A DNA stretch of 64,000 nt, from assembly GCA_038868115.1 (NCBI GenBank), contig JAWBXA010000001.1, positions 53,466 through 117,465 on the forward strand, in the 5' to 3' direction. The notes beneath the pieces are model-generated. The model was given only the letters and a program-made list of their open reading frames with translations. It ran no database searches and was not told the origin of the DNA. Origin of the DNA: JAGTQI01 sp038868115. Its GTDB lineage: Archaea > Thermoproteota > Bathyarchaeia > Bathyarchaeales > Bathycorpusculaceae. Positions 25,433-34,811 of the stretch are shown here, in pieces. Position 1 is the stretch's first letter, and every line of letters begins with the position of its first letter. The position numbers and the translations under genes were made by a program.

Positions 25433-26263
25433 ATGAGCAAAAGAACATTTTCACCTAGCAACTATTTGAGGCCAGGGTTACGTTTTCCTTTCTGCCCGGG
25501 CTGTGGGTTATACGCCTTAAACGACGCTTTTTTAAGAGCTGTTTTTGAGCTTGGTTATGACGATTTTAGAAAATTCTGTTTTGTCAGCGGAATCGGCTGT
25601 TCTTCATGGATACCTTCGCCATACTATTTGGCGGATTCTGTTCACACATTGCATGGAAGAAGCATACCAGTCGCTACAAGCATAAAGCTTTTGCGACCAG
25701 ACCTCCACGTAGTTGTTTTTGGTGGAGACGGCGACATCGTCGGAATTGGCATGGGCCACTTTGTCCATGCTGCAAGGAGAAACACAGATATCCTTGTTAT
25801 AATGGGCAACAACATGATCTACGGCATGACTGGTGGCCAAGTAGCCCCGACAACACCTTTAAAGACAAGGACGACCACAACTCCCTATGGAAGTTTTGAG
25901 CATCCGTTGGACGCGGCTAGGCTTGCAGCCGCAGCTGGAGCCAATTACGCCGCGAGGTGGACAACTGTTCATCTTAAAGAGCTTAAAGAATGCTTTAAAA
26001 AAGCGCTTCAAATGGATGGCTTTAGGTTTGTTGAGGTTGTCACACAATGCCCGACAGCCTATGGCAGAAAAGCTGGATTCAAAGATGTCGGGGATATACT
26101 TAAGTGGTTTAGGGAGAGCGCTATTTCAGCGGCGGAGGCAGAAAAATTTGATGTAGAAGAGCTCGAAGGCAAAATTGTTGTAGGCGAGTTCATTCAGAGG
26201 AAGAGGCTTACCCTTATTGAAAGTGTTTATGCAGTTTTAAAGGAGGCGCAGAAAAATGCCTAA
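25433..26263 (+). CDS. korB: 2-oxoacid:ferredoxin oxidoreductase beta subunit
   Basis: Thiamine-diphosphate-binding beta subunit of 276 residues. PFCPGCGLYALNDAF carries cluster cysteines; the ThDP/Mg site is FGGDGDIVGIGMGHF with GNNMIYGMTGGQVAPTTP downstream. A third Cys lies in VSGIGCSSW and the fourth likely in TQCPTAYGRK. In an operon with alpha (1-base gap) and gamma (8-base overlap). No separate 2[4Fe-4S] delta subunit gene is adjacent. Confidence 0.93.
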   Translation: MSKRTFSPSNYLRPGLRFPFCPGCGLYALNDAFLRAVFELGYDDFRKFCFVSGIGCSSWIPSPYYLADSVHTLHGRSIPVATSIKLLRPDLHVVVFGGDGDIVGIGMGHFVHAARRNTDILVIMGNNMIYGMTGGQVAPTTPLKTRTTTTPYGSFEHPLDAARLAAAAGANYAARWTTVHLKELKECFKKALQMDGFRFVEVVTQCPTAYGRKAGFKDVGDILKWFRESAISAAEAEKFDVEELEGKIVVGEFIQRKRLTLIESVYAVLKEAQKNA

Positions 26264-26780
26264 AGTTGAAATTATAATTAGTGGACATGGCGGTCAAGGC
26301 GTTGTTTTAGCTGGACAAATTTTAGGTAAGGCAGCCGCCTTTGATGGGAAGAACGCTGTGCAAACCCAAAGTTACGGCGCCGAAGCACGTGGAAGCCTAG
26401 CCAAAAGTGAAGTAATAATTTCAGACAACCGAATAGGTTTTCCGGCTATCCGAAGGTGTGATATTCTTGTGGCCATGAATCAGGAATCCCTTGACAAATA
26501 CTTGCCCCTCCTGAAAGATGACGGCACACTAATAGTTGATAGCAAAGTCGAAAAAATTCCAGAAGTGAAGGCCAAAATATTTAGAGTGCCAGCTGTTGAA
26601 ACAGCTAAAAAAGCCTTTGGGGAAAGCCTCTTTGCCAACATGATTATTCTCGGAGCATTAACAAAGATAACACAGATTGTCAGCGTGGAGTCCTTGGAGA
26701 AGAGCGTAAGAGAAAGCGTTTCAGAAAGAACTTTGGAGACGAATATAAACGCCTTTAGAAAGGGCTTACAGCTCGTTTAG
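26256..26780 (+). CDS. korC: 2-oxoacid:ferredoxin oxidoreductase gamma subunit
   Basis: 174 residues; begins with the family-defining GHGGQGVVLAGQILGKAA, then QTQSYGAEARGSLAKSEV and the DILVAMNQESLDKYLP core that binds CoA. Overlaps the beta gene by 8 bases, so translation is coupled. It closes a three-gene alpha-beta-gamma operon; the electron-carrier delta subunit is missing from the cluster, as in several KorABG-type systems. Confidence 0.93.
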   Translation: MPKVEIIISGHGGQGVVLAGQILGKAAAFDGKNAVQTQSYGAEARGSLAKSEVIISDNRIGFPAIRRCDILVAMNQESLDKYLPLLKDDGTLIVDSKVEKIPEVKAKIFRVPAVETAKKAFGESLFANMIILGALTKITQIVSVESLEKSVRESVSERTLETNINAFRKGLQLV

Positions 26781-26857
26781 AATGCATAAGTTTGCAGAAA
26801 TCTTCAAACAAGCTTTATATGTCTTCAGCTGTTAGGTTAGGCTTAAAGGTGAAAGTT

Positions 26858-28075
26858 ATGGTGGATTTCAGCTTTACCGAAGAGCAGGAACTCTTCCGCA
26901 AAGCAGTCCGCGAATGGTGTCGGAAAGAGCTTACGCTGGAAAAAGTTAGGGAAATGGACAGCAAAGGCGAAATCCCAAGGGAAATCATAAAGGGCTTGGC
27001 TGATTTAGGGCTTCTTCTAATGACTGTGCCAGAAGAGCATGGCGGAGCAGAAGCAGACTGGGTTACAGCCTGCATAGCAGCGGAGGAGCTAGGCTATGCA
27101 GACATAAGCATTGCGGTGCCGGTGCTTTTCCTAGTTGAGGCTTCGTGGGGTTTCGTAACTGACAAGTACTGCACCGAGCAAGTCCGAGAAGAGGTTATAA
27201 GAAAAGCTGCAAAGGGCGAAGCCTTTATAGGAATAGCCACAACAGAAGCAGGCGGAGGCTCGGATGTTGCAGCCATAAAGTCGACCGGCATTAAAGAGGG
27301 AGACTACTGGATTTTGAACGGAGAGAAAACGTACATAAGCGGAACAGAGGAAGCCAAAAAATTGGGCGGAGGACACTTCACATTAATTAGAACGGCACCG
27401 CCGCCTCCAGGCGCATCTCACCGTGGCATGACAGCTTTTTATTTGCCTATAAATGCGCCGGGTGTTGAGGTCGGTAAACGCTTCGAGGAAATGGGACGTA
27501 TGGCAATTTCAACCGGAAGCATAGTAATGGACAATGTTAGACTTTCAGACGCTTACCGCATAGGTGAGGAGGGGAGGGGCTTCTACCTGACAATGGAGGG
27601 CTTTGACAATGCAAGACTGCTGATAGGCGCCACATGTTTAGGTGCTGCCCAAAGAGCTTTAGAGCTTGGAATGGAGTACATTAAAGAACGGAAAGCCTTT
27701 GGAAACCCTATTGGCAAGTATGAGGGCATTCAGTTCGACCTAGCTGACATGTGGGCTGAACTTGAGGCCTTAAGATCTCTTGTCTACCGAACGGCATGGA
27801 TGAATGATGAAAAGTATAAGCGGGGACGTTTCACACCGCTGGAAGTCACAAAATATATTTCAGCCGTTAAGCTGATGGTTCCGCCATTCGCCTTCAAAGT
27901 TTTTGAGCACGTGCTACTATGGATGGGAGCCTGGGGCTACACAAAAGACTGCCCACTAGAAATGGGATTGCGAGGTATAATGTCCTACCACATTGGAGCT
28001 GAAGGCGCCATGAACATCCAAAGGATCATCATAGCCAGGGAACTGCTGGGCAGAGATTACATACCATACAAATAA
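26858..28075 (+). CDS. Acyl-CoA dehydrogenase
   Basis: FAD enzyme forming the alpha-beta double bond of acyl-CoAs. 405 residues from the ATG at 26858 (AAAGGTG upstream; TTTATATG at about 26814 looks like its TATA box). Motifs: ITTEAGGGSDVAAI-like IATTEAGGGSDVAAIK, NGEKTYISG, the central IGATCLGAAQRALELG and the C-terminal AEGAMNIQRIIIAREL, in which Glu aligns with the catalytic base. It follows the KorABG operon by 77 bases; together they suggest oxidation of amino-acid- or fatty-acid-derived acyl-CoAs. No etf genes are nearby. Confidence 0.92.
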   Translation: MVDFSFTEEQELFRKAVREWCRKELTLEKVREMDSKGEIPREIIKGLADLGLLLMTVPEEHGGAEADWVTACIAAEELGYADISIAVPVLFLVEASWGFVTDKYCTEQVREEVIRKAAKGEAFIGIATTEAGGGSDVAAIKSTGIKEGDYWILNGEKTYISGTEEAKKLGGGHFTLIRTAPPPPGASHRGMTAFYLPINAPGVEVGKRFEEMGRMAISTGSIVMDNVRLSDAYRIGEEGRGFYLTMEGFDNARLLIGATCLGAAQRALELGMEYIKERKAFGNPIGKYEGIQFDLADMWAELEALRSLVYRTAWMNDEKYKRGRFTPLEVTKYISAVKLMVPPFAFKVFEHVLLWMGAWGYTKDCPLEMGLRGIMSYHIGAEGAMNIQRIIIARELLGRDYIPYK

Positions 28076-28430
28076 CCTTTCTTTTCCATATCTGTTAAGG
28101 CTTTCTCCGAGCCAAGCGGCATTTGCCCTTTTTCAGTTAAAAAATATCGCTTGTTTTTAATCCTAAATTTTCAGTATAATGTATCCTTTCAAAAGTCCAA
28201 GAATAATTTGCGCTTAAAAAGATGCTTCGGTACCCGCTTAGAGAACCCGAAAATCCACGCCCAATTATTTCGACCCCGAAATCTGCAATGTACAGAATTG
28301 CATGGCATCTTTAAGGATGTTCGATGAAAATGTTTGTCTTTTGTGGAACATACATGTTTAGAGCGTATCTAAAGAAAAATTTATATTGTAATGCTGTTTC
28401 TCATTGTGACGCATTAGGGGGGTTGTTGGT
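28076..28430 (+). promoter_or_regulatory. Non-coding region with the thermosome promoter
   Basis: About 355 bases without a gene. The TATA box TTTATATT at 28380-28387 and a purine-rich ribosome-binding site AGGGGGG at 28416-28422 serve the thermosome TTG start at 28431. The remainder is AT-rich with no recognisable RNA gene. Heat-inducible control is likely for this gene but I cannot identify a specific operator. Confidence 0.6.
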
Positions 28431-30059
28431 TTGTCATCACCCGCATCAGCAGGAGTCCCTGTTCTTATATTAAAGGAAGGCTCAACCCGCTCGAGGGGTA
28501 GGGAAGCCCAGCACACGAATATTATGGCGGCTCGTATAATAGCCGAAACGGTGAAAAGTTCTCTCGGACCAAAAGGCATGGATAAAATGCTTGTGGACAG
28601 CTTTGGCGATGTCACGATAACTAGCGACGGCCGCACAATTTTAGATGAGATGGATGTTCAGCATCCAGCCGCAAAAATGATGGTCGAAGTAGCGAAAACG
28701 CAGGATAACGAGGCTGGAGATGGAACGACGACAGCAGTTATTTTGGCTGGGGAACTGCTAGCAAAAGCTGAAGAACTTATCAGCAAGAATATTCACCCAA
28801 CAATCATAATTGATGGTTATAAGAAGGCCATGGAAAAATCCCTTGAAGTTTTGGAGAAAATCGCCATACCAATCGACCTAAACTCTCAGGAATATTTGCG
28901 AAAGGCTGCCATGACGTCTATGGCGAGCAAACTTGTCGCTGAGCATAGAGAATACCTAGCTGACTTGGCTGTTAAGGCGATTTTGCAGGTGGCGGAGAAG
29001 GAAGGCGACAAATATAAGGTGGACGTGGACGATGTTAAGGTTGAAAAGAAGCCAGGTGAATCCGTTAGGGACACAATGCTCATAAACGGCATAGTCTTAG
29101 ACAAGGAAGTTGTTCACTCCGGCATGCCTAAACGTGTGGAGAACGCTAAAATTGCCTTGTTGGATTGCCCACTAGAAATCGAGAAAACGGAGTTTGATGC
29201 GAAAATAAACATTGAGAGCCCAGAGCAGATGGACGCCTTCCTAAGACAGGAGGAAGCCATGCTTAAGAATATGGTGGAAAAGCTCGCGGCAGTAGGCGCT
29301 AATGTTGTGCTCTGCCAGAAGGGCATAGATGATATGGCACAGCACTTCCTAGCCAGAAAAGGCATTTTGGCAGTGCGGCGCATCAAGAAGTCGGATATGG
29401 AGAAGCTTGCAAAAGCTACCGGAGGCAAAATAATAACCAATTTGGATGACGTGAGTCCTGCAGACTTGGGCCATGCAAGCCTTGTGGAAGAACGCAAAAT
29501 CGGCGAAGACAAAATGACATTTGTTGAGGGGTGCAAAAATCCAAGGGCGGTCACTATCCTCATTAGGGGAGCGACAGAGCGCGTGGTAGAAGAGGCTGAA
29601 CGCTCAGTGCATGACGCCTTATGCGTTGTCCGCGACATAGTCGAAGAACCAAAAGTCTTGGCTGGCGGAGGAGCTCCAGAACTAGAAATAGCTAAAGTCT
29701 TAAAGAAGTACGCTGAAACCCTTCCTGGAAGGGAACAACTAGCCGTCAAAAGTTTCGCCGAAGCCCTAGAAGCAATTCCAGCAACGCTAACTGAAAATGC
29801 CGGTTTAGACCCAATAGATATACTCTCAGAGCTGAGGGCGAAACACGAGAAGGGTGAAACATGGGCTGGAATTGAGGTGCATTCCGGAAAAGTTCAGGAC
29901 ATGCGGGAAGCCGGAGTCTTTGAACCAATATCTGTCAAGAAGCAGGTGGTCAAGTCTGCAACCGAGGCCGCTTCAATGATTCTGAAAATCGATGACGTTA
30001 TAGCCGCTGGGAAGGCTAAAACTCCTCCAATGCCTAAGGGCCCACCGGAAGGCGAATAG
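28431..30059 (+). CDS. thsA: Thermosome subunit (group II chaperonin)
   Basis: ATP-dependent protein-folding machine of 542 residues. Signature elements: AAVIIAETVKSSLGPKGMDKML-type region (KSSLGPKGMDKMLVDS), TITSDGRTILDEM, GDGTTTAVILAGELL with the catalytic Asp, and LAGGGAPELEIAK. Begins with TTG. The C-terminus is short (KGPPEGE) and lacks the Gly-Met repeats seen in many thermosomes. Followed by rpoK on the same strand. Other thermosome subunits, if any, are elsewhere. Confidence 0.96.
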   Translation: MSSPASAGVPVLILKEGSTRSRGREAQHTNIMAARIIAETVKSSLGPKGMDKMLVDSFGDVTITSDGRTILDEMDVQHPAAKMMVEVAKTQDNEAGDGTTTAVILAGELLAKAEELISKNIHPTIIIDGYKKAMEKSLEVLEKIAIPIDLNSQEYLRKAAMTSMASKLVAEHREYLADLAVKAILQVAEKEGDKYKVDVDDVKVEKKPGESVRDTMLINGIVLDKEVVHSGMPKRVENAKIALLDCPLEIEKTEFDAKINIESPEQMDAFLRQEEAMLKNMVEKLAAVGANVVLCQKGIDDMAQHFLARKGILAVRRIKKSDMEKLAKATGGKIITNLDDVSPADLGHASLVEERKIGEDKMTFVEGCKNPRAVTILIRGATERVVEEAERSVHDALCVVRDIVEEPKVLAGGGAPELEIAKVLKKYAETLPGREQLAVKSFAEALEAIPATLTENAGLDPIDILSELRAKHEKGETWAGIEVHSGKVQDMREAGVFEPISVKKQVVKSATEAASMILKIDDVIAAGKAKTPPMPKGPPEGE

Positions 30060-30105
30060 TAGGACGCTGGGGAGTTAAAACACGTCTGTAAAAGAGAAGA
30101 AAATC

Positions 30106-30351
30106 TTGATCGGCCCTCCAAGGCTCACTCGCTTTGAGAAAGCCAGAGTAGTCGGTGCAAGAGCCCTACAAATATCCATGGGTGCCCCCATCCTCGTAGA
30201 TGTCGCGGAAGGCCATTCAAGCCCGATAGACATAGCTCTTAGAGAGCTTGAAGCTGGCATACTTCCCATAACGATTAGGCGGACTCTTCCAGACGGCACT
30301 TATCAAGATATTCCACTTAAGTGGCTTCTTGAAGAAGAGAAGGAGAAGTAA
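30106..30351 (+). CDS. rpoK: DNA-directed RNA polymerase subunit K (Rpo6)
   Basis: 81 residues; the Rpb6/omega family core is complete: GPPRLTRFEKARVVGARALQ, MGAPILVD, and IALRELEAGILPITIRR. It clamps the C-terminus of the largest polymerase subunit. The TTG at 30106 is the first standard start in frame, and the frame opens at 30079; the N-terminal extension common in this family may therefore use an unusual start. It is 46 bases behind the thermosome gene, probably read through. Confidence 0.93.
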   Translation: MIGPPRLTRFEKARVVGARALQISMGAPILVDVAEGHSSPIDIALRELEAGILPITIRRTLPDGTYQDIPLKWLLEEEKEK

Positions 30352-30362
30352 AAACAGCCTTT

Positions 30363-30845
30363 TTAGCCCTTTTCTGTTTTTGCAAACTCCTTTGCCGTTT
30401 CAAGAGTTTTCCTTATCCTTGTCCAGTGAGCCCCTTGCCAGTAGATTTGCCCGCATTTTGGACACCGCCAGAACTCGTTGTAGCAGGCGTATGTTGTTTC
30501 TTCAACCTTGCCTTTGACGTTCTCCTTTGATATTGGCTTTACTTGCGTGTTACATTTTGGACAGCGCGATACAGCTATGTTTATGTCTAGGCTTATGCCG
30601 AATTTTTTGGCGAGTTGCGCTAGCCTTTCGGCCTCTGTTTCGCCATTCACATAGAAGGCTTGCACACCTTTTGCCGTGGCTTGCTGGTAAAGCTCCAAAT
30701 CCCTTGTTAAGAGTATCCGTTTCTCCCTTTTCGCTATGGAGATCAGCTTCACGTCGTCCAGCTTGTTCGAGTATTTCACGTTGTGCCCTAGCATCCTAAG
30801 CCAACGGGTAAGCTTTCCAAGCATACCGTCAACAATGAATTTCAA
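30363..30845 (-). CDS. Mut7-C (DUF82) PIN-like RNase domain protein
   Basis: 160 residues. N-terminal PIN-like nuclease fold: MKFIVDGMLGKLTRWLRMLG with Asp, then RILLTRDLELYQQA with the second acidic site. C-terminal zinc ribbon with CPKC and CPKC pairs (SRCPKCNTQ, WRCPKCGQIYWQG) ending in H-x3-I. Archaeal stand-alone Mut7-C proteins are putative RNases of unknown target. The start is 4 bases from the pyrC stop on the same strand. Confidence 0.9.
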   Translation of the reverse strand: MKFIVDGMLGKLTRWLRMLGHNVKYSNKLDDVKLISIAKREKRILLTRDLELYQQATAKGVQAFYVNGETEAERLAQLAKKFGISLDINIAVSRCPKCNTQVKPISKENVKGKVEETTYACYNEFWRCPKCGQIYWQGAHWTRIRKTLETAKEFAKTEKG

Positions 30846-30849
30846 GCAT

Positions 30850-32202
30850 CTACTCTCCAGTTTTTGCTTCGTGTTTGATTATTTTTCCGCACCCGGGTTT
30901 AGCCACCATTTCACCTTCATCCATAACTAGTTTTCCACCTACAAAAGTTTTGATAACCATGCCTTTGACGGTTCTGCCATCGAAGGGCGAAAACTTCGCC
31001 TTAGAATGGAAACGAGAGGCGTCGATCCGGAACTCCCTCTTCAAATCAACAGCCACTAAATCGGCTCTAAAACCCTCCGTTAAGCTTCCAAAACCTTCTA
31101 ACCCAAAGATTCCCGCTGGATTTTCACCCGTAAGCCTAACAACATCGGCTATGCTAAGCCTTCCGACGTTCACCTCCGTAAGCAGCAAGGGGAGGGTTGT
31201 TTCAAGTCCGGGGATGCCAGCTTTAACATCCCAGACGCTGTCAGCGTTTTTCTCCATCAAAGTGTGGGGTGCATGATCTGAGCCCACAACGTCAATCAAA
31301 CCGTTCTTTAAGCCTTCCCACAGGGCTATGTTGTGGCTTTTGCTTCTAAGCGGAGGCATTGTTAAAGCCAATGTTCCAAAACTCCTCAAATAATCAGTGG
31401 ACAGGAACAAGTGGTGGGGCGTAACTTCACATGTTACTGGTAATCCAGCCTTTTTCGCTTCAGCCACCATGCTTAATCCTCGCTTTGTACTTATGTGGCA
31501 GAAGTGCACTCGTGCCCTTGTCTCTTTAACTATTTTTAGTACACGTTTTATGGCTTCGGCTTCTGCCCTTTCGGAATGTGCCTCAAGAAAAGCCCCTATA
31601 TCCCTTTTTCCTTCTCGCTTAAGCCTTTCTTCAACACCTTTAATTATGCCCTTGTCTTCGGCGTGCACAGCAACAGGAACTCTTGAATCCACCTTTTTGA
31701 AGGCTTGTGCAAGCGCATAGTCATCTTCTATGTTTAGTCCACCCACCTGCTCGCTTAGGAAAAGCTTGAAAGCCACAGCGCCAGCGCCAATCACCCCGTC
31801 TATTTCATTTATGTTTTTTGGGAATTCGGAGTAGAAGCCCACATTAACCAAAATCTTTTCCTCAGCTTTCCTCATCCTATTTTTCAAAGTTTCAGCGCTC
31901 ATGGTGACTGGACTGTTATTGGGCATGTCCAGAACCGTTGTGAAACCGCCAGCCGCAGCGGCTGCCGTACCACTGTAGAAGTCTTCTTTGCAGGCTTTAC
32001 CCTCATCCCTTAAGTGCACATGAACGTCAATCAAGCCTGGCAGAACAAGAAGCCCTTTAAGGCTTATTTCTGCTTCAGCCTTAGGCATCCGTGGCTCTTT
32101 TCCAATTTTTGCTATCTTGCCATTTTCGATGGCTATGCAGCACTCTTTAACTGCGCCGTTTACGTAGGCTTTCAAGTCTTTTAGGACAAGTTCAGTTTTC
32201 AA
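30850..32202 (-). CDS. pyrC: Dihydroorotase
   Basis: Cyclises carbamoyl aspartate to dihydroorotate, third step of pyrimidine synthesis. 450 residues in the long amidohydrolase form. Metal site DVHVHLRD, then VTPHHLFLS and the catalytic GSDHAPH. The barrel is followed by the C-terminal composite domain with ADLVAVDL and the substrate loop SPFDGRTVKG. Upstream on the same strand are FAU-1 and rtcA; pyrF is at 40113. Confidence 0.94.
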   Translation of the reverse strand: MKTELVLKDLKAYVNGAVKECCIAIENGKIAKIGKEPRMPKAEAEISLKGLLVLPGLIDVHVHLRDEGKACKEDFYSGTAAAAAGGFTTVLDMPNNSPVTMSAETLKNRMRKAEEKILVNVGFYSEFPKNINEIDGVIGAGAVAFKLFLSEQVGGLNIEDDYALAQAFKKVDSRVPVAVHAEDKGIIKGVEERLKREGKRDIGAFLEAHSERAEAEAIKRVLKIVKETRARVHFCHISTKRGLSMVAEAKKAGLPVTCEVTPHHLFLSTDYLRSFGTLALTMPPLRSKSHNIALWEGLKNGLIDVVGSDHAPHTLMEKNADSVWDVKAGIPGLETTLPLLLTEVNVGRLSIADVVRLTGENPAGIFGLEGFGSLTEGFRADLVAVDLKREFRIDASRFHSKAKFSPFDGRTVKGMVIKTFVGGKLVMDEGEMVAKPGCGKIIKHEAKTGE

Positions 32203-32238
32203 CTTTCCACTCTTGGCTGGAAAATAAGCAGTAGAAAG

Positions 32239-33669
32239 CTAAATAAATTTAGCCGAGAGCTTTTCAACGAAGCTTTTATTAGTTACCGTTGCGATAATGT
32301 ATTTAACCCTTTCAAAAAGCACCTCGCTTACAACACCTTTTTCCAAGGCTTTTTCAAGCTTTTCCATATCAATAACTTTTGTCTCGCTGTTTGGGCGAAT
32401 GCAGACATCCACTTCTAAATCTATGTAGCGCACCGCGTCAAGATAAACTTCCACAGGCGTGTTTATGTTTATGTAGGCGCCCTTCCATCGTCCATCCTTT
32501 GAGAAGTAGTTGGTGGTTATGTACCATTCGCCAAGCTTTGTTTGGCTTATCGCCATGTCGCCAGCCTCTTTGGCTACGCCTAACCCATCGTAAAAGCCAT
32601 CAGCCCTAATGGTTCTGCTGTATTTCAGCTCTTGACTGTTTATGGCTTCTATTGTTGCTTGCCCAAGATGGAAGACCGCACCGCTAAGTTTGACATGTTC
32701 CACATCAACCACTGAGCCCTCCTCTGGGAATTCCGCTTGAACCTGCTCTTTGAAAAGTTCTTTAATCTCGCTTTTGTTTTGTCCCTTTTCTAGGAGCTTT
32801 TCAGCCATTTCTAGGGCTGCCGAAACCTTGCCGCCGCAACTTTTGTAGAAGTGGTGCCCCTCAATGGTTGGCGAAACAGAAGCTCTCAACGCGTCCAATT
32901 TCGCTTTTGAGAGGCTTGGGAACTCAACGTCCATAAAATGTAAGCCTTCAACAATTAAGGCTGGCGCATCAGCCGAAGACGCAGCCACATTTAAGGCTTT
33001 AACCTTCTCGCGAAGCTTTGTCACCTCATTCTCCAAAAATGTTTCAGGCGCGTGGGCAGCTGGCTCCCGCCAAATTATCCCCCAACCTTCCGGCGCCAGC
33101 TTCTTTCCAAGAACGTAAAGCTCGGCTCTCTTGTTTATATCCCTAATTTTTAGGCTCACGCCGCCATTGCTTTTCTGCGCTAATATGGCGTAGTTTCCAA
33201 CAATTTTAAGCTGGGTTGTCAGAACCGGAGTTTTTCTTCCAATGCGTTTCCTTGCAACTTGGACTATTATGTCGTTCTTGTTTTGGTTTTGGCTCCCGCT
33301 CGGAACTTCGTGTTTCGGCAGTAATCCAATGACATCTTCGCTTATTTTAACTTGAAATGCGCCGTTGCTTTCGCCTATAATTGTACCTTTGTATATGCCA
33401 TCCACACTTGCGTTCCATTTTCTTATGATGGTGTCTTCAAGGGTGGCATGCAGTATTTTTTGGAAGTCTTTTGTGGCTTCTGGTGTACCCAGTGCCACCA
33501 CTCCTTGGAGGTCATGCCTATCCTTTATTTTAATGTCTGGAGGCTCGTTGTTGTCTAGTATGCCGAACCGCGTTTTTATGGTTTGGGATGGCTGGACTAT
33601 TTGGAAGCCGTTTTCCAGGAGCAGTTTTGTCAAGGCTGTTGTGTATATTCCCCTAACCTTGGCTCTCAA
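32239..33669 (-). CDS. fau-1: Ribonuclease/RNA-binding protein FAU-1
   Basis: 476 residues beginning MRAKVRGIYTTALTKLLLE, with an S1-like/RNase E-type region (GTIIGESNGAFQVKI) and a C-terminal DUF402 domain (GEWYITTNYFSKDGRWKGAY, AVRYIDLEVDVCIRP). FAU-1 of Pyrococcus binds AU-rich RNA and has been implicated in 5S rRNA maturation. The length matches the archaeal family. Two bases separate its start from the rtcA stop, so the two RNA-processing genes are co-transcribed. Confidence 0.9.
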   Translation of the reverse strand: MRAKVRGIYTTALTKLLLENGFQIVQPSQTIKTRFGILDNNEPPDIKIKDRHDLQGVVALGTPEATKDFQKILHATLEDTIIRKWNASVDGIYKGTIIGESNGAFQVKISEDVIGLLPKHEVPSGSQNQNKNDIIVQVARKRIGRKTPVLTTQLKIVGNYAILAQKSNGGVSLKIRDINKRAELYVLGKKLAPEGWGIIWREPAAHAPETFLENEVTKLREKVKALNVAASSADAPALIVEGLHFMDVEFPSLSKAKLDALRASVSPTIEGHHFYKSCGGKVSAALEMAEKLLEKGQNKSEIKELFKEQVQAEFPEEGSVVDVEHVKLSGAVFHLGQATIEAINSQELKYSRTIRADGFYDGLGVAKEAGDMAISQTKLGEWYITTNYFSKDGRWKGAYININTPVEVYLDAVRYIDLEVDVCIRPNSETKVIDMEKLEKALEKGVVSEVLFERVKYIIATVTNKSFVEKLSAKFI

Positions 33670-33671
33670 GG

Positions 33672-34709
33672 TTAGCCAACCTTCTCAACCTTGTAAAGCC
33701 CATCAACACGCTTAACATCAAATTTTACACCCAGAAGAGTTTCAGCCAGCCAAATGTTTGTTTCTAAATGGTCTGAGATGGCTCTTGTTAGGTAGGCTGA
33801 CCTGCCCCTAGCCAAAGCCAAGTATGGAATGAGCATGTCAGCCAAGTGAACGTCAACAGTAGCCCTGGAAGAGATTTCAGCGTGAAGCTTTTTTGCAGCT
33901 TCAACCCCGACAGCCTCGCTTGTCTTTCCAAGCTCCCCAATAGAGTCTGCGCCTAGCACTACGCCCTCGTCGGTTTCAGCCCAAAGCACTAGGGAACTCC
34001 CCTTCTGAAGCGGATTAGAGTAGTCGTTTACTATTTGGATGTCGGCTTTCAACCCAAACCTTTCGAGGTGTTTGTTTGCGGCTGCTGCTTGACGCTCAGC
34101 CACACGCCTGTCCGCCAGAAACGTGCAGACTGAAACACCCCTAACAAACTTTATGCTGCCAAAACCTTCTAAGCATAGGGGCTTAAGCTCTTTGCAAGGT
34201 TCAACTGTTAGGGTTGCTTCTCCCATACCTTTCGGATAATAACCATACTTGTGGACGGCTATTTCGGTGTTTATGCCCATCCGCCTCAAAACCGGGAGAA
34301 AGACGAACCGCATATAGTTTATTGTTGGCGAGTGGGAGACATCTGTTCCACCTTTAGAGATGCGGAGGCGGACACTGCTTTTTGCGAATATGCAGATGGG
34401 CAACACGGTCATGATAAGCATTGGTATGCTTCCAGCAGTGCCAATTTCATCCTCAAAAACCCCGCCTTTAACCTCCTTTGGAGTGAACCAAAGCTCCCTA
34501 GAGTTTAAGACTGCGCCTTTAACTTCGGCCTCGCAGAGTTTGGCTGCCGTCAAAACAGCCTCTAAATGCTGTGGTCTTAAGCCGGGTTGCGGTCTGTTTT
34601 GGCGTATGTTGTATATGTGGAGAGGCTGCCCAAGAATGGAGGCTAGGGCTACCGAAAGCCTTAAAATGGTTCCGCTTCCGCTTTTCTGGCTCCCATCAAT
34701 CTCAATCAA
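33672..34709 (-). CDS. rtcA: RNA 3'-terminal phosphate cyclase
   Basis: Converts RNA 3'-phosphate to 2',3'-cyclic phosphate through an adenylylated histidine. 345 residues: IEIDGSQKSGSGTILRLSVA, RQNRPQPGLRPQHL, GTDVSHSPT-like KGGTDVSHSPTI, and the nucleophile His in TVDVHLADMLIPYLALARG. First gene of an rtcA, FAU-1, pyrC, Mut7-C run on the minus strand. It suggests that cyclic-phosphate RNA ends are made in this organism, as expected if RtcB-type ligation of endonuclease-cut RNA occurs. Confidence 0.95.
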   Translation of the reverse strand: MIEIDGSQKSGSGTILRLSVALASILGQPLHIYNIRQNRPQPGLRPQHLEAVLTAAKLCEAEVKGAVLNSRELWFTPKEVKGGVFEDEIGTAGSIPMLIMTVLPICIFAKSSVRLRISKGGTDVSHSPTINYMRFVFLPVLRRMGINTEIAVHKYGYYPKGMGEATLTVEPCKELKPLCLEGFGSIKFVRGVSVCTFLADRRVAERQAAAANKHLERFGLKADIQIVNDYSNPLQKGSSLVLWAETDEGVVLGADSIGELGKTSEAVGVEAAKKLHAEISSRATVDVHLADMLIPYLALARGRSAYLTRAISDHLETNIWLAETLLGVKFDVKRVDGLYKVEKVG

Positions 34710-34811
34710 CAGTGGACTAGCCCCTTCCCATTTGACACAGTAGTGGCTTTACAGACAATAATTAAATACGGCTATAAGGGTATTAAGCATTTGAAGAGCG
34801 TGAAACGAAAC

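Noticed and set aside
29114..29749. Long open frame antisense to the thermosome gene (211 codons)
   Set aside because: Mirror of a conserved gene, with no start signal or recognisable protein motif.
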